Positions 30,134-38,308 of a stretch of 38,401 bases of DNA are shown here, piece by piece. Origin of the DNA: Patescibacteria group bacterium (GTDB lineage: Bacteria; Patescibacteriota; Minisyncoccia; Moranbacterales; UBA2206); contig JAKLIG010000003.1 in NCBI GenBank assembly GCA_022709735.1, positions 134,384 through 172,784 of the forward strand. Reading direction: 5' to 3'. Each line of letters begins with the position of its first letter. Position 1 is the first letter of the stretch. Made by a program: the position numbers and the translations under genes. The notes under the pieces were generated by a model. The model saw only the letters and a program-made list of their open reading frames with translations, searched no databases and was not told the DNA's origin.

Positions 30134-30628
30134 TTATACTCTTCTAGGTTTTTTCGCCCGGCATCCGTTGTGTGGAATTGGGGTTATATCCTTAATTAAT
30201 ATTAAATCAAAACCATTATTAGCTAATGCTCTTATCGCTGCTTCTCGTCCAGATCCAACTCCGCGAACAAAAACTTCCAATTCTTTGAGGCCGTATTTTC
30301 TCACTTTTTCGCTCACATTAGCCACCACTTGAGTAGAAGCATATGGAGTCGCTTTTTTCGCGCCTTTGAAACCCAACATACCGGAGCTAGCCCAGCCCAA
30401 AACTCCGCCAGTCATATCAGAAATGCTAACCATAGTATTATTATATGAACATTTGACAGTCGCTCGGCCTTTGGAAATTTGTCTTTTGGCTTTCTTGATT
30501 TTTTTCTTGGCCACCTCTTCTGCTTCATTTTTTTCTTCTGTCTTGCTTTCTGTTTTTTCCAAATCCAAAATTTCAGACTTTTCTTCTGATTTTTTTATTT
30601 CTTCTTTTTTATTTACTTCTTCTGTCAT
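30134..30628 (-). CDS. rpsK: 30S ribosomal protein S11 with charged N-terminal extension
   Basis: 164 residues against the usual 129. The first 45 or so residues are almost only Glu, Lys and Ser (KKEEIKKSEEKSEILDLEK). The core is standard: GRATVKCSYNNTMVSISDMT, ASTQVVANVSEKVRKYGLKE, VRGVGSGREAAIRAL, ITPIPHNGCRAKKPRR. A 69-bp gap separates it from rpsM. Confidence 0.95.
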   Translation of the reverse strand: MTEEVNKKEEIKKSEEKSEILDLEKTESKTEEKNEAEEVAKKKIKKAKRQISKGRATVKCSYNNTMVSISDMTGGVLGWASSGMLGFKGAKKATPYASTQVVANVSEKVRKYGLKELEVFVRGVGSGREAAIRALANNGFDLILIKDITPIPHNGCRAKKPRRV

Positions 30629-30697
30629 ATTAAATATTATTTTACAAAACTTATTTTATTCGTAGATTCGAATGTCATTCGTAAATTCGCATCGCTT

Positions 30698-31084
30698 TTA
30701 AGTTTTTTCCGTCTTAACTCTTCCCGAACCCATTGTCTTTCGAGTGTTGCCTCTAACTGTCCGGTTGTTCGTTTTAGTTCTTTGTCCTCGAACTGGCAAA
30801 CCTTTTTGGTGTCTTGATCCTCGATAACAGCCAATTTCTTTGAGTCTTTTGACATTATTTCTCACTTCATGTTTGAGTTCTCCTTCAGACTTGATTCTTT
30901 TTTCAATATGAGTTCTGATGCTGTTTTGCTCATCTTCGCTCAAATCTTTCGTTCTTTTATCCTCTGAAATTTTCAATTCTTTTAAAATTTTAGACGCCAA
31001 AGAATTTCCTATGCCGTATATATAGGTTAGAGAAATTACTATTCTTTTTTCGTCTGGAATATTAACTCCTGAAATTCGTAACAT
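30698..31084 (-). CDS. rpsM: 30S ribosomal protein S13
   Basis: 128 residues. [20 protein letters not shown] with [31 protein letters not shown] and a basic tail. 5 bp after rpmJ, the conserved infA-rpmJ-rpsM order. Confidence 0.96.
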   Translation of the reverse strand: MLRISGVNIPDEKRIVISLTYIYGIGNSLASKILKELKISEDKRTKDLSEDEQNSIRTHIEKRIKSEGELKHEVRNNVKRLKEIGCYRGSRHQKGLPVRGQRTKTNNRTVRGNTRKTMGSGRVKTEKT

Positions 31085-31089
31085 AGTTT

Positions 31090-31203
31090 TTATCCTTGGC
31101 GTTGTTTATGTTTCGGGTTGGAACAAATGACAAAAAGTTTTCCGTTTCTTTTGACGATTTTGCATTTGTCACAAATTTTTTTTACCGATGCTCTTACTTT
31201 CAT
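31090..31203 (-). CDS. rpmJ: 50S ribosomal protein L36
   Basis: 37 residues ([20 protein letters not shown]...), zinc ligands Cys11, Cys14, Cys27 and His32. Lies between infA and rpsM with 5-bp gaps on either side. Confidence 0.95.
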   Translation of the reverse strand: MKVRASVKKICDKCKIVKRNGKLFVICSNPKHKQRQG

Positions 31204-31208
31204 ATTTT

Positions 31209-31427
31209 TTATTTAAGTCTTTGAACTATTCGGCCTTTCGTTAGATCATACGGACTCATTTCAACCAAAACTCTATCCCCCGGGATAAGGCGGATATAAT
31301 TCACTCGCATCCTTCCAGAGATATGGGCTAAAATTTCATGCCCATTATCCAGCCTCACTTTGAAAGTTGTGCTGGGTAAATTTTCCAAAACTTCTCCTTC
31401 TAATTTGACTAATTCTTTATTGTTCAT
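31209..31427 (-). CDS. infA: Translation initiation factor IF-1
   Basis: 72 residues, one OB fold: [57 protein letters not shown]. First gene of the ribosomal operon. The transcript should start near 31563, giving a leader of about 135 nt with a hairpin (CAAGG..CGGC / GCCG..CCTTG, about 31461-31492). Confidence 0.96.
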   Translation of the reverse strand: MNNKELVKLEGEVLENLPSTTFKVRLDNGHEILAHISGRMRVNYIRLIPGDRVLVEMSPYDLTKGRIVQRLK

Positions 31428-31569
31428 TTAGAAAACAAAAAATAGACGGAATTTTTCAAGGCCGGCAGAATATTTTCGCCGAAACCTTGGGACTGAAATG
31501 ACAATCCAAATTCCTGGAAACTGAAAATTCCCTCTATAAAATGAAACTTTTATTTTAAACTTCTCCCCT

Positions 31570-31598
31570 ATATTATCGCCCCTTTAATTATTTGTCAA
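31570..31598 (-). promoter_or_regulatory. Promoter of the infA-rpsI operon
   Basis: TTGACA (31593-31598), 17-bp spacer, TAATAT (31570-31575) on the minus strand. The -35 lies within the last codons of the preceding gene. Confidence 0.65.
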
Positions 31599-33477
31599 GT
31601 ACCACTTCCACTCGGCTTTCTATGGACGGAATTTGGCTATTTATGAAAGACGGCCAATATTCAACATTAGCATTCTTTATATCCGAAAAAGTGCTTAAAT
31701 AAGCCGTCAGCTCATCGTTGTTTTTTCCTAAAATTTCTTTTTTAATTGCATCCAGGTTCAAGTTAGGCGCGATTTCTCCCGTTGCGTGGAATTTTATATC
31801 AATTGTCCCAGCGGTAAAATCAGCGTTTGTTTTTCCAAAATCAAATTTTATCGTATTGCTTTCAATATTCGCCTTTCCATTTCCTGCTTTTGAAATCATC
31901 CGCGCCACCATATCTTTCAAATCTTTTTCCAAAACAACCATTGCCTTGGAACGAGATTGGATAGTAATTTGAAAAGAATCAGCCATATCTCCGCTGGAAT
32001 TAGATAATTTATAGATTGGCTCGTCTCCTGAAACAGCGTCATCCAAAATAATCGCCTCTCCGCCGGCCGCTTCTTTTAATTTATTTTTTATTTCTTCCTT
32101 AAATTTAGCAAGTGCCTTAGTTTTAGCCGAAGCAATGTCGCTGTCAGTTATAAAATTAGCTGTTTGATTGCCACTTCCTCCGCCTGACATCGCCTCTTCA
32201 GACTTGGCATAAAACTTGGCATATTTTTCATTCCCGCTTCCTTCAAAACCAGGAATGGTAAATTTATCCGGACCGATATTGAAATTTTCTCCCGATTCAT
32301 CAGCAATAACTTGCGCTTCCACCGTTCCCGGCTTCGTTTCACTGCCACTTTTTTCCATCCCAGGAATAGTCACTCCATTTATCAACCGAAAAAGTTTTCC
32401 ACCACTGCTTAGAAATCTGGTAGTAGCGACTAATGGCTGCGGACTTGTGCTATATTCGTTGTAAATTGTAATTTTCCCGCGCGCTTTTTGATTGGAAACT
32501 GACTTGTTGCCGGAAGCATCGAATTTTTCCGTAATTGAATTTTCCGCCGAAACAACTTTAGCTGGAATTATTTCTTTTTCAAAATCAGAATTATTAACGC
32601 TAGTGCTTCCAGTAACATTAGAATCAATTGATTCAATTTTTGTTTTCGCTTCAATTGTCAAAGTAGCTTTCGGCAAAAAAAGATACGCCAATATTCCAGC
32701 TACCGCCAAAGATGAGATCAGGCCGAAAGCTAAAAACCATTTGTGATCTTTTTTAGATAGATTATAATTTTTGAATTCATCTGGCCGAGAATTTTTTATT
32801 TTGTCTTCAAAATTATCTTTTCTGAAGAAAAAGTTTTCTATTTTCTTTTCGCGATTTTTTTCGCCAATTAAATTTTTATGTTCCGATGTTTCTGGGGCTG
32901 GCAATTTTTCTGATCTTGCGGAAATATCGAGGCTAGGTTTCATTAATTTGTTTTTAGAATTCATACCCACGCCTGCCACCAACTCTTTGTTGACTAATTT
33001 TTCTTGAGCCGGTTCAGTTTTTTTCGCTTGTTTAATTTTTATTTTTTCCAGATCAATTTTCGAACTTTCCAAAATTTCTCCTGCATTAAAATAATTTTCC
33101 GATCCGATTTTGTCCAGTCGGCTTTGATTTTCCATAGCTCCATTCATTTCATCTTCCGCTGAATAAAATTTTTCACCCATTCCTTCTTCTTCATTCAAGC
33201 TTATCTCTTCATCGGCAATATTATCCATTTTTTGCTGAACAAAAATTCCTGCTTTTTCAATGAGAATTTTGCCCAATTTATCCTGCGTCACCATCATGAG
33301 TTGCATTTCATTTTCGTCTGCTTCTTTTTTTAGAATCCTCAAATTAACTATACTTTGGATAAGTAGGGCTCTTTTGGGAACGACAATAATAACTTCCCTA
33401 GCTCGAGCTTTTTTGAGCCTTTCCACAATGGAAGTTATTTCTTCGTCGATGTCGATATAAAATGTCTGGTGTGCCAT
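31588..33477 (-). CDS. Large single-pass protein with baseplate-J-like C-terminal region
   Basis: 629 residues. The N-terminal 80 residues form a cytosolic domain (YIDIDEEITSIVERLKKARA, EVIIVVPKRALLIQSIVNLR). A long charged, low-complexity region (about 85-240) precedes one membrane helix (about 245-268). The outer part (about 270-629) is beta-rich, Ser/Gly/Asn-rich and resembles the baseplate-J-like proteins that I associate with Patescibacteria. It starts 21 bp after the PilM-like gene, so the two probably act together in a pilus or envelope-spanning machine. The exact role is inference. Confidence 0.75.
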   Translation of the reverse strand: MAHQTFYIDIDEEITSIVERLKKARAREVIIVVPKRALLIQSIVNLRILKKEADENEMQLMMVTQDKLGKILIEKAGIFVQQKMDNIADEEISLNEEEGMGEKFYSAEDEMNGAMENQSRLDKIGSENYFNAGEILESSKIDLEKIKIKQAKKTEPAQEKLVNKELVAGVGMNSKNKLMKPSLDISARSEKLPAPETSEHKNLIGEKNREKKIENFFFRKDNFEDKIKNSRPDEFKNYNLSKKDHKWFLAFGLISSLAVAGILAYLFLPKATLTIEAKTKIESIDSNVTGSTSVNNSDFEKEIIPAKVVSAENSITEKFDASGNKSVSNQKARGKITIYNEYSTSPQPLVATTRFLSSGGKLFRLINGVTIPGMEKSGSETKPGTVEAQVIADESGENFNIGPDKFTIPGFEGSGNEKYAKFYAKSEEAMSGGGSGNQTANFITDSDIASAKTKALAKFKEEIKNKLKEAAGGEAIILDDAVSGDEPIYKLSNSSGDMADSFQITIQSRSKAMVVLEKDLKDMVARMISKAGNGKANIESNTIKFDFGKTNADFTAGTIDIKFHATGEIAPNLNLDAIKKEILGKNNDELTAYLSTFSDIKNANVEYWPSFINSQIPSIESRVEVVLDK

Positions 33478-33498
33478 GTTATGTTATATTATTTTAAA

Positions 33499-34767
33499 TT
33501 ATTTCTGCATCATCTTCACAGTTCTTCGAAGTATTCCGGCAATCATTTTTTCTTCTCCCGCCAAATCTAGCGCTAAATTAGCCAGTCCCATTGGTGTGAT
33601 ATCTTGCGGATCCTTAAGCTGTCGCGTTTCATCGACAATATTCACTACATCTTTTGGTTGGAGAAATCCCGCCTCAATCAATTTGGCAAACGGCAAATTT
33701 TTTCTCCAATGAGACGAGAGCAAAGCTTTTTTTATTCCCGGCAATCCCGATCCGCCTCCGCAAAGAAAAAATTTATGCGGTAAGACATCTGATTCAGAAA
33801 ATTCTGACAAAGTTAATTCTATTCCGCGAAGCCAAACATCGCAATCATCTGAAAGCATTTTTTCAATTTTCATGCTCACATCTTTCCCTAATTTCCCTTC
33901 CGCATATTTTATTTTGAGCATTTCCGCTTCTTCAAAACCAATATTCAATTCTTGGACCAATCTTTTTGTGAAAGCTCGTCCGCCCAGTCCGAACATTTTC
34001 GTTCCTTCCAGCCCGCCGTTTCGCACTACTGCCACATCAGTCGTTCCTCCGCCGATATCGATAAAGACTGCATTGAAATCCAAAGAATCTTCCACGCCCA
34101 TAGAACGCGCTACGGCATACGGTTCAGCGGCAATGTTTAAAAGACTAAGCCCAAGTTCTTCGGCAATTTTTGTAAGCGCGCCCAAATGCATCATTGGCGC
34201 ATAAGCATTGAAAATAGAAATGGAAACGTCGCGTCCTTGAAATCCAACTGGATTAGAAACTTTATATCCGTCAATTCGGACATCTACAATTACCGCGTTT
34301 ATAAGTTCTATTTCTATTTCACTATGTCCTGTTTCCCATGCCAGCTGACTTCTAATTCTATCAAACGCTTTTCTTTGAACTTTTTGAATAATATTTTTGA
34401 GCTCCGGCAAATCAATTCTAATTTCTGGATTGATTCTTTCATAGTGCACCGTAGTCGTCGTTCCTTTGACCAATTCTCCCGCAATGCCGATAATTGCTTT
34501 TTCCAATTTCTTAACACCGGCCATATTTTGCGCTGCCGAAATAGCTTGTCGGCAATTGACAATTACACCCGAGATATCAGAAACTGCTCCACTGTGCATA
34601 TCCTTGAGACCCTGGCGCGCTCTACCTACGCCCTTTACTATTCCAATTCCCAAGTCTGGATCAATTTTGAAAACCAAAGCTTTCACTACTTCCGTACCGA
34701 TGTCCAGTGACAAAATATATTCCGAAGAAGATTTGCCCAACCCTAAAATTTTAGAAAAAATTCCCAT
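33499..34767 (-). CDS. FtsA/PilM-like actin-fold ATPase
   Basis: 422 residues from the ATG at 34767 (MGIFSKILGLGKSSSEYIL); the longer open frame adds 13 residues without homology. It has the actin-fold phosphate motifs: phosphate 1 LSLDIGTEVVKALVF, the SHS2 insert characteristic of FtsA/PilM (about 85-200), phosphate 2 AVFIDIGGGTTDVAVV and adenosine motif FLCGGGSGLPGI. FtsA tethers FtsZ; PilM is the cytosolic ring of type IV pili. The following membrane protein gene favours a PilM- or FtsA-like scaffold. A TATAAT box lies at 34806-34811 on the minus strand. Confidence 0.85.
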   Translation of the reverse strand: MGIFSKILGLGKSSSEYILSLDIGTEVVKALVFKIDPDLGIGIVKGVGRARQGLKDMHSGAVSDISGVIVNCRQAISAAQNMAGVKKLEKAIIGIAGELVKGTTTTVHYERINPEIRIDLPELKNIIQKVQRKAFDRIRSQLAWETGHSEIEIELINAVIVDVRIDGYKVSNPVGFQGRDVSISIFNAYAPMMHLGALTKIAEELGLSLLNIAAEPYAVARSMGVEDSLDFNAVFIDIGGGTTDVAVVRNGGLEGTKMFGLGGRAFTKRLVQELNIGFEEAEMLKIKYAEGKLGKDVSMKIEKMLSDDCDVWLRGIELTLSEFSESDVLPHKFFLCGGGSGLPGIKKALLSSHWRKNLPFAKLIEAGFLQPKDVVNIVDETRQLKDPQDITPMGLANLALDLAGEEKMIAGILRRTVKMMQK

Positions 34768-34805
34768 TGCAAAAATTTTTATTTTGTTTGTTTTTAACTG
34801 CCTCA

Positions 34806-34811
34806 ATTATA
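34806..34811 (-). promoter_or_regulatory. -10 box of the PilM-like operon
   Basis: TATAAT on the minus strand, 38 nt before the ATG at 34767; -35 weak. Confidence 0.45.
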
Positions 34812-34829
34812 CCACAAATTGCAAAAACT

Positions 34830-34866
34830 AAAAACCGCCCTGATTTAATCGAGGCGGTTTTCTTTT
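34830..34866. terminator. Bidirectional terminator after the arginine decarboxylase gene
   Basis: AAACCGCC / GGCGGTTT stem with T-runs on both strands. Confidence 0.8.
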
Positions 34867-34881
34867 CTAATATTTTCAAGA

Positions 34882-35439
34882 TTATTTATTCTTTATAATT
34901 GGACAAGAATAATTGAGAAAGCAAATTGCTACAACCGCCGTTCCATATCTTTTCTTTGGAATAAAGCTTTTAGTTATCAATTTGACCTTCTTAAGTTCGT
35001 ATTCTTCGCTAAAGCCATTTGTATAAAGTTCGTCGAGACTGGCGTAAAGACTTTCTTTGGCTACTGATACTTTTTCATTGCCATTATACTCGCAAACTAA
35101 TCCGCCAAATTTTTTCTTTGTCTTTTTGTTATACAGCCAGCCAAAAACAATTCCTGCCGTAACTCTCTTCCCCTTTTCCGCGCTAGCAACAGCGCTGATG
35201 TTTTCCATTACCGACCCATGAACTAAATTTTTTGGTCTTCCTACTTCTTTTGCAATACTTGGTAAAATTGATGAGTAGGTAATTATATTGCACATTTCAA
35301 TGCCCGCTTCCTTAAGCGCTAAGTGATATGAACCCGCATGAATAGTAATATCACTTTCTCCTTTCCCCTTAGTTATGAAATAATCCTTGGGAATTCTGCT
35401 CCCAATAATTATTTCAGAAACAGAAGACTGGTTTTTCAT
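34882..35439 (-). CDS. Pyruvoyl-dependent arginine decarboxylase
   Basis: 185 residues, the normal proenzyme length. The enzyme cleaves itself between two serines to make a pyruvoyl group, then turns arginine into agmatine for polyamine synthesis. Seen here: PKDYFITKGKGESDITIHAG, the cleavage site TYSSILPS (Ser56-Ser57), GSVMENISAVASAEKGKRV and the Glu-containing GGLVCEYNG. No other polyamine gene is nearby. A palindrome (AAAGTTAT / ATAACTTT, 35460-35481) lies 20 bp upstream and may be regulatory. Confidence 0.88.
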   Translation of the reverse strand: MKNQSSVSEIIIGSRIPKDYFITKGKGESDITIHAGSYHLALKEAGIEMCNIITYSSILPSIAKEVGRPKNLVHGSVMENISAVASAEKGKRVTAGIVFGWLYNKKTKKKFGGLVCEYNGNEKVSVAKESLYASLDELYTNGFSEEYELKKVKLITKSFIPKKRYGTAVVAICFLNYSCPIIKNK

Positions 35440-35459
35440 TTTTTCATTAAGCTTCTCGC

Positions 35460-35481
35460 AAAGTTATTTCAAGATAACTTT
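35460..35481. promoter_or_regulatory. 8-bp inverted repeat upstream of the arginine decarboxylase gene
   Basis: AAAGTTAT, 6-nt loop, ATAACTTT. Position 20-42 bp before the ATG suits an operator or a leader hairpin. Confidence 0.4.
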
Positions 35482-35577
35482 ATGCTCTGAATGTAAATAA
35501 ATAATTAACAAATTTATTTTACAACATTTCAAAAATAATGCAAGAGCTGTGGATAATTTACCTGTTTAATATACAAC

Positions 35578-36966
35578 TTATCCAATTATAATCTTTCGAA
35601 ATTCCCGTTTTCCAACTTTCAAAATTTTTCCATTCATTTCTTCCGAAATCACCGTTTGAATATCTTTTATAATTTCTCCATCAATCGACACTCCGCCTTG
35701 TTCGATTTTTCTTTTGGCATCCGCATTGCTTTCTGCTAATTTTGCTCGCACTATAAAATCAACCAGCTTCTCTCCATTTTTTGCTTTTTCCTCTTTCACT
35801 TCATCCGGCACTTCTTTTTTTTGGACAATTTTTATAAAATTTTCTTGCGCGAATTGCGCTGCTTCTTCGCCGTGATTTATTTTCACCATTTCATATGCCA
35901 ATTTCATTTTGAAATCCCGGGGATTATTTTTTTCATCCTTAAGCGCCTCTTTTATTTTTTCAATTTCTTCCATTGGAATATTCGTTGCCATTTCAAAACC
36001 AATCGCAATCGTGCCATCCGTCCAACTCATCACTGCGCCGTACATATCCTCAGGAGACTGATCCAAAAAAACTGCATTGCCTTCGCTCTTTCCCATTTTT
36101 TTGCCCGTTTCATCCGACAAAAGTTTCAGTGTCATTACAAATTTTTCCTTGTTGTTAATATTTTTTTGCAAAGTTCTTCCGGCCAGCATATTGAACATTT
36201 GATCATTTCCGCCAATTTCCAAATCAACATTCATTGCAACGCTATCATAACCCTGCGCTAATGGATATAATAATTCATGAAAAGCTATTGGGGTTTCTCT
36301 TAGCCGATCTAACTCCTTCATTACAATATCTTCTTTATCCATTCCAGTCATCTTTCCGCAATTAGGACAATTAGTTTTATTTCCAATAAGCGTACTCGAT
36401 TTAAAATTTTCTATAGTGCCAAATTGTATTGGCGATTTCCATTCAAAACCACAGTATCTGCATTTAACAACAGCCAAATTCCTTTTAAACATTTCCCTAT
36501 CAATCATTTGTTGCAGAGTAAATTTTGAAGCAAGTTCAATTAAATCTTTAAAAGACAATTTATCTGACCACTCGCTGTTATACATTATTTTGGCTGGATT
36601 TTCTCCGTCAAATTTTAAATATCCACTAGCTTGTTTTTTATAATCTTCGGCATTTTTTAAAACTTCTTTACGCGTCATTTTTTTTCTGGTTGCAGTTTTA
36701 TCAGTTGGATCGCCAATCATTCCGGTGAAATCTCCCACCAAAAAAATTACTTCGTGCCCGAGTTTTTGAAATTGAGAAAGTTTATTGATTGTTACGGCAT
36801 TCCCAATATGAAGCGATGGCGCTGTTGGATCATAACCGCAATATAGCCGGATTCTTTCTCCGCTCATTAATTTTTCTTTGAGTGTTTTTTTATCCGGAAA
36901 AATCTGTTCCACACCCCGTTCCAAAATTTCATCAATCAATTTTTCATCAGTAATCACTTGTGGCAT
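35578..36966 (-). CDS. tyrS: Tyrosyl-tRNA synthetase with zinc-ribbon insertion
   Basis: 462 residues from the ATG at 36966 (MPQVITDEKLIDEILERG); a GTG 12 codons earlier gives a longer, less typical start. Class I synthetase: HIGH motif PSLHIGN (about 47-53), KMSKS-type motif KKMGKSEGN (about 288), GYDSVAMNVDLEIGGNDQMF, and an S4 domain at the C-terminus (about 395-462). Between MFKRNLA and RETPIAFHELLYPL lies an extra segment of about 55 residues with CRYCGF and CPNCGK (about 167-203), a four-cysteine zinc ribbon not found in the common bacterial enzyme. Confidence 0.93.
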   Translation of the reverse strand: MPQVITDEKLIDEILERGVEQIFPDKKTLKEKLMSGERIRLYCGYDPTAPSLHIGNAVTINKLSQFQKLGHEVIFLVGDFTGMIGDPTDKTATRKKMTRKEVLKNAEDYKKQASGYLKFDGENPAKIMYNSEWSDKLSFKDLIELASKFTLQQMIDREMFKRNLAVVKCRYCGFEWKSPIQFGTIENFKSSTLIGNKTNCPNCGKMTGMDKEDIVMKELDRLRETPIAFHELLYPLAQGYDSVAMNVDLEIGGNDQMFNMLAGRTLQKNINNKEKFVMTLKLLSDETGKKMGKSEGNAVFLDQSPEDMYGAVMSWTDGTIAIGFEMATNIPMEEIEKIKEALKDEKNNPRDFKMKLAYEMVKINHGEEAAQFAQENFIKIVQKKEVPDEVKEEKAKNGEKLVDFIVRAKLAESNADAKRKIEQGGVSIDGEIIKDIQTVISEEMNGKILKVGKREFRKIIIG

Positions 36967-37030
36967 AAAATTTTTCTTATTTTTATATCTTAAATTTACC
37001 ACTAATATTCGTTGTTTGCAAGAAAATAAA

Positions 37031-37068
37031 AAAACACCCTACAGAGAAAAAAATCTCTATAGGGTGGG
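37031..37068 (-). terminator. Terminator of the 37089-38059 operon
   Basis: CACCCTACAGAGA / TCTCTATAGGGTG stem (12 of 13 pairs) followed on the minus strand by TTTTTT. Confidence 0.85.
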
Positions 37069-37088
37069 CAATGCTTGGCCAAGAAATA

Positions 37089-37817
37089 TTATTCCTCCGG
37101 CCATGTAAAAATTGGTGAAAGAATCGCTCCGGACATTTGAGGCTGGAGATTGATAGTAATTTTTCCATCAATTACTCCATCCCAATTAATGGGAGCTGTC
37201 AATATTTGATCATTTGTATTAACAATCAATTTAATGCCAATCGCTTCGTAAGGCATATACAAATTTACATTGTATTTGCCTGTATTCCATTCTGATGAAA
37301 TATTGACATCCTCTATCCAAATATATTCGTTGAGAAGATATTGGATTTTTCCGTCGATATTGTTCAGATTCAGATCGGCGTTTCCAATTTCAATTTTTAT
37401 TGGATAACCAAGCGGCATCATGGCGATTTCCGGAGAAAGCGTTTCTCCATCATGAATTGTGAAAACCTCATCTGAAGCAGAAAAGAAAAGCGCCGGCGTA
37501 TAATCTCTTCCTCCAACGGCAGCAAAAAATAACTTATAGCTACCAGCCGGGATGCGAATCGTTGCATCATATTCCCTGTTTGCAACAGGAATTGCATACC
37601 ACTCTACACATCTCTCTTGCCATCCTGGCCAATTACCATGCTTCATGCCATCGATTTCGCTTTCATTGATAACATAGTTACTGGGCATAAGGTATATCCG
37701 CAATTCACTCACTTGGTCTTTCATGTTTTCCAGCATTGATGTGGCCATAGATATTGCAGTCATAGAAAAAAAACAAACGAACGACAAAATAACGACTCTA
37801 GAAATAATTTTTTTCAT
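37089..37817 (-). CDS. Exported beta-rich protein, unknown function
   Basis: 242 residues with an N-terminal signal peptide (basic KKIISR, hydrophobic core about 8-22, probable cleavage after the AISMA region). The mature part looks like two or three beta-sandwich repeats (YDATIRIPAGSYKLFFAA; YPIKIEIGNADLNLNNIDG; GKYNVNLYMPYEAIGIKL), a pattern of surface or carbohydrate-binding proteins, without a known signature. AGAGGAGATGG forms a strong ribosome site. Second gene of a two-gene operon (29 bp after the small exported protein). Confidence 0.65.
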   Translation of the reverse strand: MKKIISRVVILSFVCFFSMTAISMATSMLENMKDQVSELRIYLMPSNYVINESEIDGMKHGNWPGWQERCVEWYAIPVANREYDATIRIPAGSYKLFFAAVGGRDYTPALFFSASDEVFTIHDGETLSPEIAMMPLGYPIKIEIGNADLNLNNIDGKIQYLLNEYIWIEDVNISSEWNTGKYNVNLYMPYEAIGIKLIVNTNDQILTAPINWDGVIDGKITINLQPQMSGAILSPIFTWPEE

Positions 37818-37846
37818 TTTACCATCTCCTCTGCTCTTTTTAAATT

Positions 37847-38059
37847 TTAGAATTTTCCTCGAATCCGGACCATTCCGAATTGAGCATTCGTGTTTAAGTT
37901 TGCGATATTTTTCTTACCGACCACTGTTTCACTTTGCGACTCAGTGGGTTTAATTGTCATACCGTAAGTTTCTCCCTGATTGTCTTTTAAACAAGCAAGA
38001 GAAACAGCCATAGCCAGAATCGAAATTAACAAAAAACTAAAAAATAACCACTTCTTCAT
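37847..38059 (-). CDS. Small exported protein, possible lipoprotein
   Basis: 70 residues. Signal sequence MKKWLFFSFLLISILAMAVS followed by LAC, a weak lipobox (Ser rather than Leu at -3). The mature 48 residues are polar (NQGETYGMTIKPTESQSE). The ribosome site GGGAGGTAAGGAG is very strong. First gene of the operon; the promoter at 38203-38231 implies a leader of about 137 nt with hairpin potential. Confidence 0.6.
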   Translation of the reverse strand: MKKWLFFSFLLISILAMAVSLACLKDNQGETYGMTIKPTESQSETVVGKKNIANLNTNAQFGMVRIRGKF

Positions 38060-38202
38060 CTCCTTACCTCCCTTGATATTATTTTTTGAAATAAAATTAA
38101 CTCAATCACCCAATTTCTGCCTCAAATCAGATCACTAATTAAAGGCAAAAATCGGGCAATCGAGATTTTATTCGATTTTTAAGGGACTATTCTTAACTCA
38201 AA

Positions 38203-38231
38203 ATTCTAGCATATAATTTAGTTTTTGTCAA
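38203..38231 (-). promoter_or_regulatory. Promoter of the exported-protein operon
   Basis: TTGACA (38226-38231), 17-bp spacer, TAGAAT (38203-38208) on the minus strand. The long leader can form AAAAATCG / CGATTTTT and ATCGA / TCGAT stems. Confidence 0.75.
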
Positions 38232-38248
38232 TTAGACTTTTCTAACAA

Positions 38249-38278
38249 AAAATAGGGTCTTTTTTGCCCTATTTTAAG
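38249..38278 (-). terminator. Terminator of the gene entering from the right edge
   Basis: AAAATAGGG / CCCTATTTT stem, 9 pairs, then TTTGTTAG on the minus strand. Confidence 0.7.
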
Positions 38279-38308
38279 CCATTTTTAAACTTTATCCCAA
38301 AACTTTTC

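Noticed and set aside
30637-30855. 72-codon frame overlapping the end of rpsM
   Set aside because: A shadow of the rpsM coding sequence in another frame; no ribosome site.
32148-32464. Alternative frames inside the baseplate-J-like gene
   Set aside because: Shadows of a long, well-supported coding frame.
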